This document shows positions 37,552-44,784 of a stretch of 64,000 nt of DNA, one piece after another. Position 1 is the stretch's first letter. Each line of letters begins with the position of its first letter. The stretch spans positions 1-64,000 of the forward strand of contig JAQUHA010000013.1 of assembly GCA_028683855.1 (NCBI GenBank), in the 5' to 3' direction. This DNA is from Desulfuromonadaceae bacterium. Lineage in GTDB: Bacteria; Desulfobacterota; Desulfuromonadia; Geobacterales; Pseudopelobacteraceae. A program made the translations under genes and the position numbers. Below the pieces are notes generated by a model. That model was not told where the DNA came from, did no database searches, and worked only from the letters and a program-made list of their open reading frames with translations.

Positions 37552-38436
37552 TTAGCCTGCGTCTATATCTTTGGTTGGTCGCCTTGGCCTATGTCTTACG
37601 GGTGGAGAACTTAAAGAAAACTGTGTCACAAATTGATCAATTTCAGCAGGGTCAGCTTCATCTGTTATGGTAACATGTAGAAATTTTTGCCCATTCATGT
37701 TTAAAATTTTAACATTTAAGACGTCAGGGCGACTGATAGTTTTAGTAATTATATTTTGTAGATCAGACGGTAAAGGATCACCAACGCAAATCTCCATTAA
37801 TCGATTTCTGTCAAATAGATCTGGTTTTTCACGAAAGTTTGAGTTGCGATCCATGCGCCTTATTGTCATGCGAAGGCTTCTAAGCTCATCAAGGATCAAC
37901 TCTTGCCCTGGCACCTCTTTTTTCTCGATTTTTGCTACTTTGAATTCTCCAAAATGTTTTAGAAAGGTGGTATATGACCCATCAGTACTTGCTTTTTCAT
38001 ATGTTGCTTTTATTTTTTCAGTCAATTTATGTTTAAAATCAACAATTTTTGAAAATCTAAGATCTCTCGGATATTCCAAATGTTCAATTGGTGAAGTATC
38101 AAAAGAGTAAGTTGTTCTATCATCCTTGATAATAATCGTAGGTTTATCGAACGCAAGTCGCATTCCCAATTCAAACATAACATTTGGATTTTTACCGCTG
38201 ACATCACAAACTACAATTGGGTTTTCATACAAATTCTGAATAATTCGTTTCTGAATAATTCCTACATCGTCTGCATTGCTTACTAGATTTCCTTCAAACC
38301 CAGCAGACTCTATTGCCTCCGTCAATATATCAAGGACATCTCCCCAATGAGATTCTGAACAGCCGTCAATGGTAGAAATAGGCATTACAATGCCACAGGT
38401 GAGTAGGGGTAGTACTTTTTGGGATTCATCTGTCAT
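37552..38436 (-). CDS. Nucleoside deoxyribosyltransferase/TIR-like cassette protein
   Basis: 294 residues. The N-terminal 110 residues have the NDT/TIR-like fold: PIVVCDVSGKNPNVMFELGM (73-92), with Glu89 at the position of the catalytic Glu of this superfamily, preceded by QKRIIQNLYENP. A coiled stretch (about 175-200) and a C-terminal beta domain with VKILNMNGQKFLHVTI follow. Such domains occur as effectors that destroy NAD or nucleotides in conflict systems, and as predicted sensors. It sits next to a true TIR cassette but has its own attC, so the two need not act together. Confidence 0.62.
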   Translation of the reverse strand: MTDESQKVLPLLTCGIVMPISTIDGCSESHWGDVLDILTEAIESAGFEGNLVSNADDVGIIQKRIIQNLYENPIVVCDVSGKNPNVMFELGMRLAFDKPTIIIKDDRTTYSFDTSPIEHLEYPRDLRFSKIVDFKHKLTEKIKATYEKASTDGSYTTFLKHFGEFKVAKIEKKEVPGQELILDELRSLRMTIRRMDRNSNFREKPDLFDRNRLMEICVGDPLPSDLQNIITKTISRPDVLNVKILNMNGQKFLHVTITDEADPAEIDQFVTQFSLSSPPVRHRPRRPTKDIDAG

Positions 38437-38457
38437 TTGAAACCTCCAGGTATATTA

Positions 38458-38511
38458 GTTCAACGTGGCTGAGGCTGACCCGCCCTCGGCGGGTCTTGCC
38501 GATGGTTGGAC
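38458..38511 (-). repeat. attC site 4
   Basis: Minus strand: GTCCAAC to GTTGAAC, both fitting the consensus, with a GACCCGCC/GGCGGGTC stem; 54 bp. One of the cleanest in the array. Confidence 0.8.
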
Positions 38512-38512
38512 G

Positions 38513-39301
38513 CTATTGCCCATCGGTTGTGCTATATATGCCACCGTATGGGAGTCTTTCAGGAGTATCTCTATCTGACTCAGTTGGTTTAGAACCAGGT
38601 CGACATTTTCCAGACCTGTCATATGCATCCCAGTTGTAGCCCATATAATCATAACCTTCTTCATCATATTTGGTTCTTGTTACTTTGTGTAAATGCATAC
38701 TATCAAAACCTTGATTATTATATCCTTCTATGTCTAGACCTCTTTTGTTGAATCCTTCTTTATTGTATCCATCCCTATCATATCCTTGCTTGTCGAATCC
38801 AATTCTATTAAAACCATTTATATCGAAGCCGGCATAATCGTAGCCATCTTCGTCAAAACTAGTGTTTGTAGTCTTGTGTATTCTAGCGATATTAAATAAA
38901 TTTCTGTTATATCCGTCTTTGTCATTTCCGTCGTTGTTATAACCGTCTATATCATACCCAGAGACATCATAGCCTTTCGGATCAAATATAGTGTTCGTAT
39001 CTTTGTGGTGATTTTGCCGATTATAGCCTTTAGAATTGTATCCGTCCTTGTCATAACCATCCCTATCAAATCCGAGTCGGTTATAACCATCCTTATGAAA
39101 GCCCTCTCTGTCGTAACCAAATTGATCAAATCCATTATTGTCGTAGCCTTGATTATCGTAAGTTGAACTACCATTATTTTGATCTTCTACCCACCATATA
39201 TCGCCCTCTCGATGGACAGCACTGGTATTTTTTGTTGTTATCGCAATATGCTTGGAGAATTCACAAGCTTCTTTAAATGTATTGAAAAAAACTTTTGCCA
39301 T
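38513..39301 (-). CDS. Protein of tandem Gly-Tyr/Phe-Asp/Asn pentads
   Basis: 262 residues. After a 45-residue head (MAKVFFNTFKEACEFSKHI..., with a DIWWVEDQ strand), almost the whole protein is a five-residue period of the form G-(Y/F)-(D/N)-x-x, for example GYDREGFHKDGYNRLGF. Three spacers of similar type (HHKDTNTIFD, IHKTTNTSFD, LHKVTRTKYD) interrupt it and divide it into about four blocks. This is not the A(D/N)LxX pentapeptide repeat. Acidic Asp-rich loops could bind divalent ions, but that is speculation. GGAGG precedes the ATG. Function unknown. Confidence 0.7.
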   Translation of the reverse strand: MAKVFFNTFKEACEFSKHIAITTKNTSAVHREGDIWWVEDQNNGSSTYDNQGYDNNGFDQFGYDREGFHKDGYNRLGFDRDGYDKDGYNSKGYNRQNHHKDTNTIFDPKGYDVSGYDIDGYNNDGNDKDGYNRNLFNIARIHKTTNTSFDEDGYDYAGFDINGFNRIGFDKQGYDRDGYNKEGFNKRGLDIEGYNNQGFDSMHLHKVTRTKYDEEGYDYMGYNWDAYDRSGKCRPGSKPTESDRDTPERLPYGGIYSTTDGQ

Positions 39302-39345
39302 ATTCGCCTCCGTTGCAAGTATATCTCTATGCAGAAACTATAAGA

Positions 39346-40062
39346 CTAGGCAAAGGTGAGAGTCCTGTCAGATGGATTGTTAGCGACGACATCTTTGTAG
39401 TCTGCAATGTGTTTGAAGTATGGATGCCCATTCGGTTGGTCGATTTTCTCGCAGAACCACAATCGTTCGTAAGGCTCTCCGGAAAAATCAAAATGACAAA
39501 AAATGTGAGGAAAGTAGTAATACTTATCACCGTCCATATTTACGGCCTCAATTGAATCGTACGGGACATCTCCCATAAGCCACGCTCTTACATCGGCTTT
39601 TTCTTCGTTAACCCAATCCAGAAATCGGTAACCATTTTCACACTCTACGAGACTACCAATTCTCAAACAAAGAACTATTCCTCGTTCGTATGTATCCAAT
39701 AAAGCAACCCGAAACCAAGGTGAAATGCCTTTCTCTTCGTCTACTGTATTTGGATAGTTATCCACTCGATCTACGTGCCTGACAATCACGTCTTGCCTTA
39801 GATTCTCCGCACGGCATTTGTAAATCTCTTCCTCGAATTGCTTTCTCAGTAATTCTCGATGCTGAATCCTCTCTCCGTTAGACTTGAAACGATTCCTTAT
39901 AGTGGGCTTGCTAACTCTTCTCCATATTTCTACAGCAACACCGACAAATCCACAGAGAACAACGAGCGGTTCCCAGTTACCCTTCGGGTCAAAATACCAA
40001 ACAACACCTAAGGAAGCAGCACATATAAACCCAACTATTTCAACGTATATCAGCTTTGACAT
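39346..40062 (-). CDS. Membrane-anchored cassette protein, unknown function
   Basis: 238 residues. Two N-terminal TM segments (about 5-24 and 30-47) are followed by a basic stretch (RRVSKPTIRNRFK) and a soluble cytoplasmic domain of about 170 residues containing WLMGDVPYDSIEAVNMDGDKY. No family recognised. No attC is visible in the 44 bp between it and the pentad-repeat gene, so the two may share one cassette and be cotranscribed. An AAGGA site lies 8 nt before the ATG. Confidence 0.6.
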   Translation of the reverse strand: MSKLIYVEIVGFICAASLGVVWYFDPKGNWEPLVVLCGFVGVAVEIWRRVSKPTIRNRFKSNGERIQHRELLRKQFEEEIYKCRAENLRQDVIVRHVDRVDNYPNTVDEEKGISPWFRVALLDTYERGIVLCLRIGSLVECENGYRFLDWVNEEKADVRAWLMGDVPYDSIEAVNMDGDKYYYFPHIFCHFDFSGEPYERLWFCEKIDQPNGHPYFKHIADYKDVVANNPSDRTLTFA

Positions 40063-40078
40063 GCCTAATTTCCTTGCC

Positions 40079-40140
40079 GTTCAACGGGGGCCGGAAATCA
40101 CCTGCCGGTTTTTATGGCAGGTGTATTTACGTGGTTATAC
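40079..40140 (-). repeat. attC site 5
   Basis: Minus strand: GTATAAC to GTTGAAC, with a CACCTGCC/GGCAGGTG stem; 62 bp. Confidence 0.76.
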
Positions 40141-40193
40141 CTTCAGGTGTAGCCTCTGACTCCTTAACCTCCTACGGGAGAGAAAGGAACTTT

Positions 40194-40439
40194 ATGAAAA
40201 TTGATCGTATGGCTGGTCAAATTGAGTTTGATTCTACTGAGGAATTATTAGATTCTTTTGTTTCCTTGTCTATTCAGTTAAACGACTTTGGAAATGAAAC
40301 TTATAACTCCTTGGTAGATGACCCTTGGTATTTCAAGGGACGCAAGCTTCTATGGGAGTCTGGCTTTGCTTTAAGGCAACAGCTGCGGCACGAGCTTCTT
40401 TCAGCTCTTCCGCAGAAGCGAATAGTTCTCCACATTTAG
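40194..40439 (+). CDS. Small unknown protein, opposite to the cassette direction
   Basis: 81 residues from an ATG with a good GAAAGGA ribosome site. Mostly helical (TEELLDSFVSLSIQLNDFG, LWESGFALRQQL). It runs against the orientation of all other cassette genes. The other strand encodes a competing fragment with CSKCGELF, a zinc-knuckle-like piece lacking a start codon, so the coding strand here is not certain. Confidence 0.4.
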   Translation: MKIDRMAGQIEFDSTEELLDSFVSLSIQLNDFGNETYNSLVDDPWYFKGRKLLWESGFALRQQLRHELLSALPQKRIVLHI

Positions 40440-40537
40440 AGCAAATTCTGTCTTCTGTTCTTGTACCATAAACTTCATCCTATATTTTTGGTTATTTTTT
40501 TTTTTAAGGAGTTAAAATGCCAACAGAATTTAAACAG

Positions 40538-40744
40538 TTACAGGCTGATCTTAAAGCCCTTCAGCCCTTTTTGCAGTTCACCGACGATGGACTTTTTGGC
40601 CTCGTCAAGTACTGCTTCTCTGATGTCTCCGTACTTCCAGACGTTGGAGCAGCCGGAACAGGTAATCTCGGAGTTACTGTCAATTTCTCCGATAGGCTTC
40701 ATAAGGTCTCCTCCACAATTGGTACACTTCGGGAATACTTCCAT
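40538..40744 (-). CDS. Small zinc-ribbon protein
   Basis: 68 residues with CTNCGG and CSGCSNVW forming a two-knuckle zinc ribbon, then a helical tail (DEAKKSIVGELQKGLKGF). GAGGAGG lies 7 nt before the ATG, the strongest ribosome site in the array. A longer reading on the opposite strand is regarded as a shadow. Role unknown. Confidence 0.62.
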   Translation of the reverse strand: MEVFPKCTNCGGDLMKPIGEIDSNSEITCSGCSNVWKYGDIREAVLDEAKKSIVGELQKGLKGFKISL

Positions 40745-40784
40745 GGTGATACCTCCTCGGTTTGATTTTATTTATTTTCTTGGT

Positions 40785-40856
40785 GTATAACGGCTATGAG
40801 CGTGACCGGCTGCGGCGGGTTTTTCGCCGCGACCGAGTCCACGCGAGAGTTGGGAC
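40785..40856 (-). repeat. attC site 6
   Basis: Minus strand: TCCCAAC to GTTATAC with a long GC stem (GGTCGCGGCG / CGCCGCAGCC) and AAAAA loop; 72 bp. Confidence 0.78.
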
Positions 40857-40909
40857 ATCCTTTTATCCTCAAATGCGAATATGTGAAAGGCGTCTCCAAA
40901 GGATCCCTT

Positions 40910-41311
40910 TTATCTCTGAACAGGCTGCTCCCACGGGTTTCTCTGAAGCAGGTTATATTTCTTGCCCTTCGCTTTTTCATCCTCTTGCAACGGGGTACAT
41001 GGCGGCGAACCACCTTCTTTCAGCTTTTGACGAAGATCATGAGGTAGGCCAGCAAGCTCAGTCCAATACACGATTGTCCTTGTTTTTGAGTTAAGGCCGA
41101 AAGCGTCACCATACTCCAGATAAACTCTTGACGCGGTCACTCCAATGTAAGTCGTCCAAGTTGCGCTATTCATGCCGTTAATCTGCTTTGCTTGAGTAAT
41201 AAATTCTTCTGGCGATAGGTGCTTTATGGTAGTGCCGCATCCACTTATGAAAAAAAGTGTCAACAACGGTAGAAGTACCAGAAAACATTTTTTTGTATTT
41301 GACTTGATCAT
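40910..41311 (-). CDS. Small lipoprotein
   Basis: 133 residues. Basic start, hydrophobic h-region (CFLVLLPLLTLFFISGC) and a lipobox ISGC give a lipoprotein signal peptide. The mature part has SPEEFITQAKQING and VYLEYGDAFGLNSK and ends with a charged tail. No family recognised. It resembles the secreted or exported small proteins that are common in chromosomal integron cassettes. The attC 6 site follows its stop. Confidence 0.65.
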   Translation of the reverse strand: MIKSNTKKCFLVLLPLLTLFFISGCGTTIKHLSPEEFITQAKQINGMNSATWTTYIGVTASRVYLEYGDAFGLNSKTRTIVYWTELAGLPHDLRQKLKEGGSPPCTPLQEDEKAKGKKYNLLQRNPWEQPVQR

Positions 41312-41324
41312 ACCTTGCTCCAGA

Positions 41325-41360
41325 TAGCGGTTTGGGCGGTGTACACCGCCCTAGTTGGAT
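41325..41360 (-). repeat. Partial or degenerate attC (site 7)
   Basis: A perfect 18-bp palindrome GGGCGGTGTACACCGCCC (41334-41351) is followed by GTTGGAT, a good attC end, but no matching partner end is seen on the other side. Probably an eroded attC. Confidence 0.45.
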
Positions 41361-41396
41361 ATTCATTTTTTTGCGGTTCTATGCGGACTTTTCCTT

Positions 41397-41582
41397 CTAG
41401 CCTTTTTCGTTTTTGCCGCTCTTCCTTACTGCTCCACCAGCTTGCTTCTCCGGTTCCGTACGCGACACCAGCAAACTCCTCTTCGTTTTCGCTGCCCGCG
41501 CTGCCATGCTCTTGCAACTCCGGGCACCTCCGCCAGCAGAACCGACATACTCCTCGGTTTTCTTTGTTTTTTCGTTGTCCAA
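41397..41582 (-). CDS. Doubtful small basic protein
   Basis: 61 residues from a TTG that lies inside the attC core (G-TTGGAC). Lys/Glu/Ala-rich, with no ribosome site. It is the only reading in this 240-bp cassette that fits between two attC ends on the cassette strand, so it is listed, but the cassette may be non-coding. Confidence 0.22.
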   Translation of the reverse strand: MDNEKTKKTEEYVGSAGGGARSCKSMAARAAKTKRSLLVSRTEPEKQAGGAVRKSGKNEKG

Positions 41583-41636
41583 CGTGGTGGGGGCGCACCA
41601 GCGCGTCAGCGTCTGTGTGCCGCCGCCTGGTTATGA
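41577..41636 (-). repeat. attC site 8
   Basis: Minus strand: TCATAAC to GTTGGAC; the GGCGGCGGCAC / GTGCGCCCCC arms pair. 60 bp. The 3' end of the zinc-ribbon membrane gene runs into it. Confidence 0.74.
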
Positions 41637-42157
41637 CTTCGCTTTCCAGTGCGCCCGGCTATCCTCAAGCAAGCTACCGATATCCCGAGGGCCGCTGCAA
41701 TAAATGATGCCATTAAGATGTAATCGGTAAGAAGTTCGTTCGGTGCATCAGGGGCAAATTCTTTTGCAGAGAGACGAAGCCAGTAGGCCAGTGTTGTTCC
41801 GACCAAGATGTAGCTGAAGCCGTAAAGTGGAATGGCTAATAATCTGAAGCCTTTTCTCATCAGCACGACAGCAAACGCGGCAGTCAGCATGAGGACAGCT
41901 AGTGATGCCCCTCCGCGTTCAATTGTATTTGCCATTGGTTCAGAATTAAAAAGACTTGCCGTTCTAGTCATTTCCTCGACTGCCAACAAGCCTCCTCCGA
42001 TCAAGACGAGTATGTACACGCCCGTCATGCCGTCGATTCCTCCTTTTATTTCTTCCTCAATCTCATAGCCGCAGGTGCATCTAAGGAGTTCTGCTATCTC
42101 TAACTCCTCCCCACATCTCGGGCATCTATTTGTCGTCATTTCTTTCTTCATGGTCAT
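41606..42157 (-). CDS. Zinc-ribbon plus four-TM membrane protein
   Basis: 183 residues. An N-terminal zinc ribbon (CPRCGE ... CTCG, residues about 12-32) is followed by four hydrophobic segments (about 47-62, 88-105, 110-128, 145-165). The stop codon is inside attC 8. The ATG at 42157 lies in the attC end GTTATGA, so the first true codon may be the ATG at 42151 or 42142. No family recognised. Confidence 0.6.
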   Translation of the reverse strand: MTMKKEMTTNRCPRCGEELEIAELLRCTCGYEIEEEIKGGIDGMTGVYILVLIGGGLLAVEEMTRTASLFNSEPMANTIERGGASLAVLMLTAAFAVVLMRKGFRLLAIPLYGFSYILVGTTLAYWLRLSAKEFAPDAPNELLTDYILMASFIAAALGISVACLRIAGRTGKRSHNQAAAHRR

Positions 42158-42210
42158 AACGCCATAAGCCTGACCGGCGGCTTTTTGGCCGGTCTTGGCG
42201 CTAGTTGGAC
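42154..42210 (-). repeat. attC site 9
   Basis: Minus strand: GTCCAAC to GTTATGA, with GGCGC/GGCG and GACCGGC/GCCGGTC arms; 57 bp. The first attC of the array counted from the upstream end. Confidence 0.82.
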
Positions 42211-42225
42211 ATTGTCATTGATCCC

Positions 42226-42843
42226 CTATCTAGTTATTTGTTTGAGTGCTTTCTGCGCCTTTTCATGTCCCTGTTCAGCTGCCTTGCGATACCACTTCTC
42301 TGCCTCTACTTTGTTTTGCGGAACCCCATCACCTTTGGATAACATATAACCGAGAACAAACTGTGAATTTGAGTATCCATTTTCTGCAGCTTTTCTGTAC
42401 CACTTTGCTGCCTCTGTTTTATCTTGAGGAATTCCATCGCCCTTGGCTAAAATGTTAGCAAGGTTGTGTTGTGCTTCAACATATCCCAGTATAGCTGCCT
42501 TTCGGTACCACCTCTCTGCCTCCACTTTATCTTGAGCTATCCCTTCGCCATTACTATACATAGTGCCGATATTGAATTGAGCTAAGGCGTTCCCCTGTTT
42601 TGCCGCCTTACGAAACCACTCAATTCCAGTATTGTAGTCTTGTGTCACACCTTTGCCGTCGGTATACAATACGCCAATATTATACTGCGCGTTAGCATCC
42701 CCTTTTTTTGCAAGTGGCATCCACTCACGCAATGCCTTTGTATAGTTTCCAGCCTTTGCAGCAGTCATACCTTCGTTGAATCCAGCAAAAGCCGCTGTAG
42801 AACAAACTGCAACCATAAACAGTGATGCGAGATGTTTCTTCAT
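42226..42843 (-). CDS. Secreted Sel1-repeat protein
   Basis: 205 residues from the ATG at 42843 (AAGGAG 8 nt upstream). Signal peptide ending TAAFA, then five Sel1-like repeats of 36 residues (for example AQYNIGVLYTDGKGVTQDY, WYRKAA), a helical solenoid used for protein contact. Probably periplasmic. Cassette gene followed by attC 9. Confidence 0.82.
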   Translation of the reverse strand: MKKHLASLFMVAVCSTAAFAGFNEGMTAAKAGNYTKALREWMPLAKKGDANAQYNIGVLYTDGKGVTQDYNTGIEWFRKAAKQGNALAQFNIGTMYSNGEGIAQDKVEAERWYRKAAILGYVEAQHNLANILAKGDGIPQDKTEAAKWYRKAAENGYSNSQFVLGYMLSKGDGVPQNKVEAEKWYRKAAEQGHEKAQKALKQITR

Positions 42844-42886
42844 TTCACAATCTCCTTGAAACAATAAGTGATGAGTAGAATTAGAG

Positions 42887-43264
42887 TCACATATTAAAGA
42901 TATTATTCAGTTCTGCGGCATGTGCTGTGCCATACCATATGAAAAATATCCCTATACCACCAACTATTAAACTAGGCACTATGGCCATAGCCAGTATGTT
43001 TGTAGAGTGGAGTCTGTTTTTGTTGAAATTCTTTACCAATACAAATGTTATTGCTGCTACAACTACATACAGTGGTATGAACATAACGAGATAAGAAACG
43101 ACAACGCTCAGAACCTTACCAGCTGCAGTTATCACGTTTTCCAGTGGCGGGTTTGGGATCACGATATGGGATACTGTACAGTACACCGTTGCGGCAATGC
43201 CCAGTCGCAGAAAAAATCTTTTCCAACCAAGTACATTATCAGTTGCATTAATATTGTCTTGCAA
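42887..43264 (-). CDS. Small membrane protein, unknown
   Basis: 125 residues from a TTG start supported by GGAGAGG 8 nt upstream. Three or four hydrophobic segments (about 20-38, 45-72 and 88-112). No recognised family. It lies between the Sel1 gene and a HEPN-like gene without an attC on either side. Confidence 0.55.
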   Translation of the reverse strand: MQDNINATDNVLGWKRFFLRLGIAATVYCTVSHIVIPNPPLENVITAAGKVLSVVVSYLVMFIPLYVVVAAITFVLVKNFNKNRLHSTNILAMAIVPSLIVGGIGIFFIWYGTAHAAELNNIFNM

Positions 43265-43298
43265 ATGTATTACCTCTCCTATTTACATCATATTTACT

Positions 43299-43835
43299 TT
43301 ACATTACTCCAACATATTTACTATTCAGGACATCCCACACCTTTTGTGCAAAACGTCCTCCTTCCATGCCCAAATTCAAAAGTTCTTTGCGAAATGATGC
43401 CCATTCTGAGTCGTCAAGAAGCACCGTTCGTAGAACGTGACCATCTTCTTTTCTTATGTCAATCTTTGAAAACTTAAAAACTCCATCTTCGAGCAAAAAC
43501 GCTGTAATGGCTCCATGTACTAAATCATTTCGTCTATTGCCGGCGACCTCAAATCTTTGAAGCAGAGTTTTACTTTCTGCATTGAATTGATTCAAGTCCG
43601 AATAGTTTTCAAATTGTTCTCGTAGAAATTCAGTTTTCCCTTTCAAAAAATGCGGCGGCTTGCTGAAGCGCTTACTGGGACCAACAAGGGGAAAGACCAT
43701 TGAAACAATCAAGTCTAATGTTTGTTCGGCGCAGCCCCACTGTACCACTACAAAACCAACAGCCTTGAACAGAATTTCTATATCACTATTTGGCTCTACT
43801 CCGGAAAGATCAAAGGTCATTTCTAACATCCTCAT
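43299..43835 (-). CDS. HEPN-like helical protein
   Basis: 178 residues, largely helical. RRNDLVHGAI contains the R-X4-H motif of HEPN-type proteins in its usual form RNDLVHG, and WGCAEQTLDLIVSMVF is the typical preceding helix. Start may be at 43835 or 43820 (AGGA upstream of the latter). Most upstream gene of the cassette run. Toxin or RNase activity cannot be concluded. Confidence 0.5.
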   Translation of the reverse strand: MRMLEMTFDLSGVEPNSDIEILFKAVGFVVVQWGCAEQTLDLIVSMVFPLVGPSKRFSKPPHFLKGKTEFLREQFENYSDLNQFNAESKTLLQRFEVAGNRRNDLVHGAITAFLLEDGVFKFSKIDIRKEDGHVLRTVLLDDSEWASFRKELLNLGMEGGRFAQKVWDVLNSKYVGVM

Positions 43836-43905
43836 GGAAAAGGGTGCTCAATTTGGAGCACTCGGCTATTTTTGGTTCTTTGTTCAACTCGGTTATATAC
43901 GGTTT

Positions 43906-43987
43906 CCCTATATAGGACATTTGTTCCTCATATAGGTAACTTATTCCTCATATAGGACACCTGGGTTGGTTACCTATATAAGACACC
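43906..43987. repeat. Iteron-like CCTNATATAGG repeats
   Basis: Three copies of CCT(C)ATATAGG with GACA or GTAAC after them have their ATATAGG cores at 43910, 43930 and 43950, exactly 20 bp apart. A fourth (ATATAAG at 43976) is 26 bp on. Two helical turns between copies fits protein binding on one DNA face. Confidence 0.5.
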
Positions 43988-44394
43988 TATCCACAAATTG
44001 ATCAGCATCGCTTCATCTACTTGTATATGCTTCTCTAATTGAGTGCCGACGATCTTACCGTACTGAACAAACCAGAGTTGCCTCTCCGGATTCCAAAGCC
44101 CCCCCTGCGGCTTTCAACATTGCCCGCAAATCCTTTTCATGAACTTCAATATGAAGAGGAACAAGAGTATCAAGAGAATATTTAGCCGGTGGCGGTATCC
44201 AGTCTGTTTTCTCTACAATCAATTCTACCGTTTTCAGCCGTTGCTTCAATTCAGCATCATACCGATACCGGACACAAACCAAATCATCACCGTATTTTTA
44301 GGTAAGACGCTTTGTTCACTTTTGCCCCGGTTTCAGAATCAATCTGGTTTTCATACATTATCCGATAATATTTTGGTGATTGGTTAATTTTCAT
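43970..44394 (-). pseudogene. Conserved hypothetical protein with two frameshifts
   Basis: Reading the minus strand from the ATG at 44394 gives MKINQSPKYYRIMYENQ and continues to YLKIR, where a stop occurs. One frame over, the protein continues as KYGDDLVCVRYRYDAELKQR. A second break falls at a run of seven C (44099-44105, + strand); beyond it the right frame reads LWNPERQLWFVQYGKI and ends at 43970. Joined, the pieces give a protein of about 140 residues of a type I associate with integrase-linked genes in deltaproteobacteria. Both breaks are in homopolymers: recent decay or sequencing error. Confidence 0.6.
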
Positions 44395-44452
44395 AACATA
44401 CAATCTGTATACAAGAAACCAAAATCAACAAACTTCCCACTGACCGGCCTTA

Positions 44453-44652
44453 TTATGCGTCTTTGAACGCATAAAACTTAACGCCTCTGCCTCTGTCATA
44501 CATGACGCGACTCTGCGTGATGTGTGACGCCTTTCCCGCCTCAAGCGAATATGATGCCGCCGTAACGGAACAGAGTGCAACGGCGTGAAGTGAAGCGCGG
44601 TGTTATGTGAGTTGCCTTTATCCTCTGACTCTATCCTGGCGGAAGTTAGACA
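44453..44652. other. Structured non-coding spacer
   Basis: The 390 bp between the pseudogene and the RHH gene have no supportable gene. They contain a TTATGCGT/ACGCATAA hairpin (44453-44474) and an imperfect palindrome around 44492-44530. Attachment-like ends ACTTAAC (44476-44482), GTTATGT (near 44612) and GTTAGAC (near 44646) are also present. It could hold a degenerate attC or attI, since it lies at the upstream end of the cassette run, but no simple fold joins the ends convincingly. Confidence 0.35.
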
Positions 44653-44728
44653 GCGTGTCCTCTTGCGCTGGCTGACTGTAGCGGTTTTCCCATATTTTTT
44701 TCGTCACGTATTTTTTTGAAATATTTTC

Positions 44729-44769
44729 TTGACACAAATATACCCTGGTATATTATATACCCAGGTATA
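44729..44769 (+). promoter_or_regulatory. Promoter with double palindromic operator
   Basis: TTGACA (44729-44734), 16 bp, TATTAT (44751-44756). Two 14-bp palindromes, TATACC-CT-GGTATA at 44739-44752 and TATACC-CA-GGTATA at 44756-44769, are centred 17 bp apart. They cover the spacer, -10 and start region, the layout of an autorepressed gene. Confidence 0.68.
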
Positions 44770-44784
44770 ACGAAAGGGGAGTCA

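Noticed and set aside
38513-39301. CRISPR or DNA tandem repeat because of regular short motifs.
   Set aside because: The period is 15 bp in frame with a well-formed gene and varies at codon third positions; it is a protein repeat.
39302-39345. An attC site between the pentad-repeat gene and the membrane-anchored gene.
   Set aside because: No RYYYAAC/GTTRRRY pair and no inverted arms in this spacer.
41308-41598. Ninety-six-residue reading on the minus strand across a cassette.
   Set aside because: GTG start without ribosome site, runs through two attC ends, composition unlike a folded protein.
44716-44784. Upstream start of the RHH-like gene (23 more codons).
   Set aside because: The promoter and operator lie within this stretch and a good ribosome site precedes the ATG at 44785.
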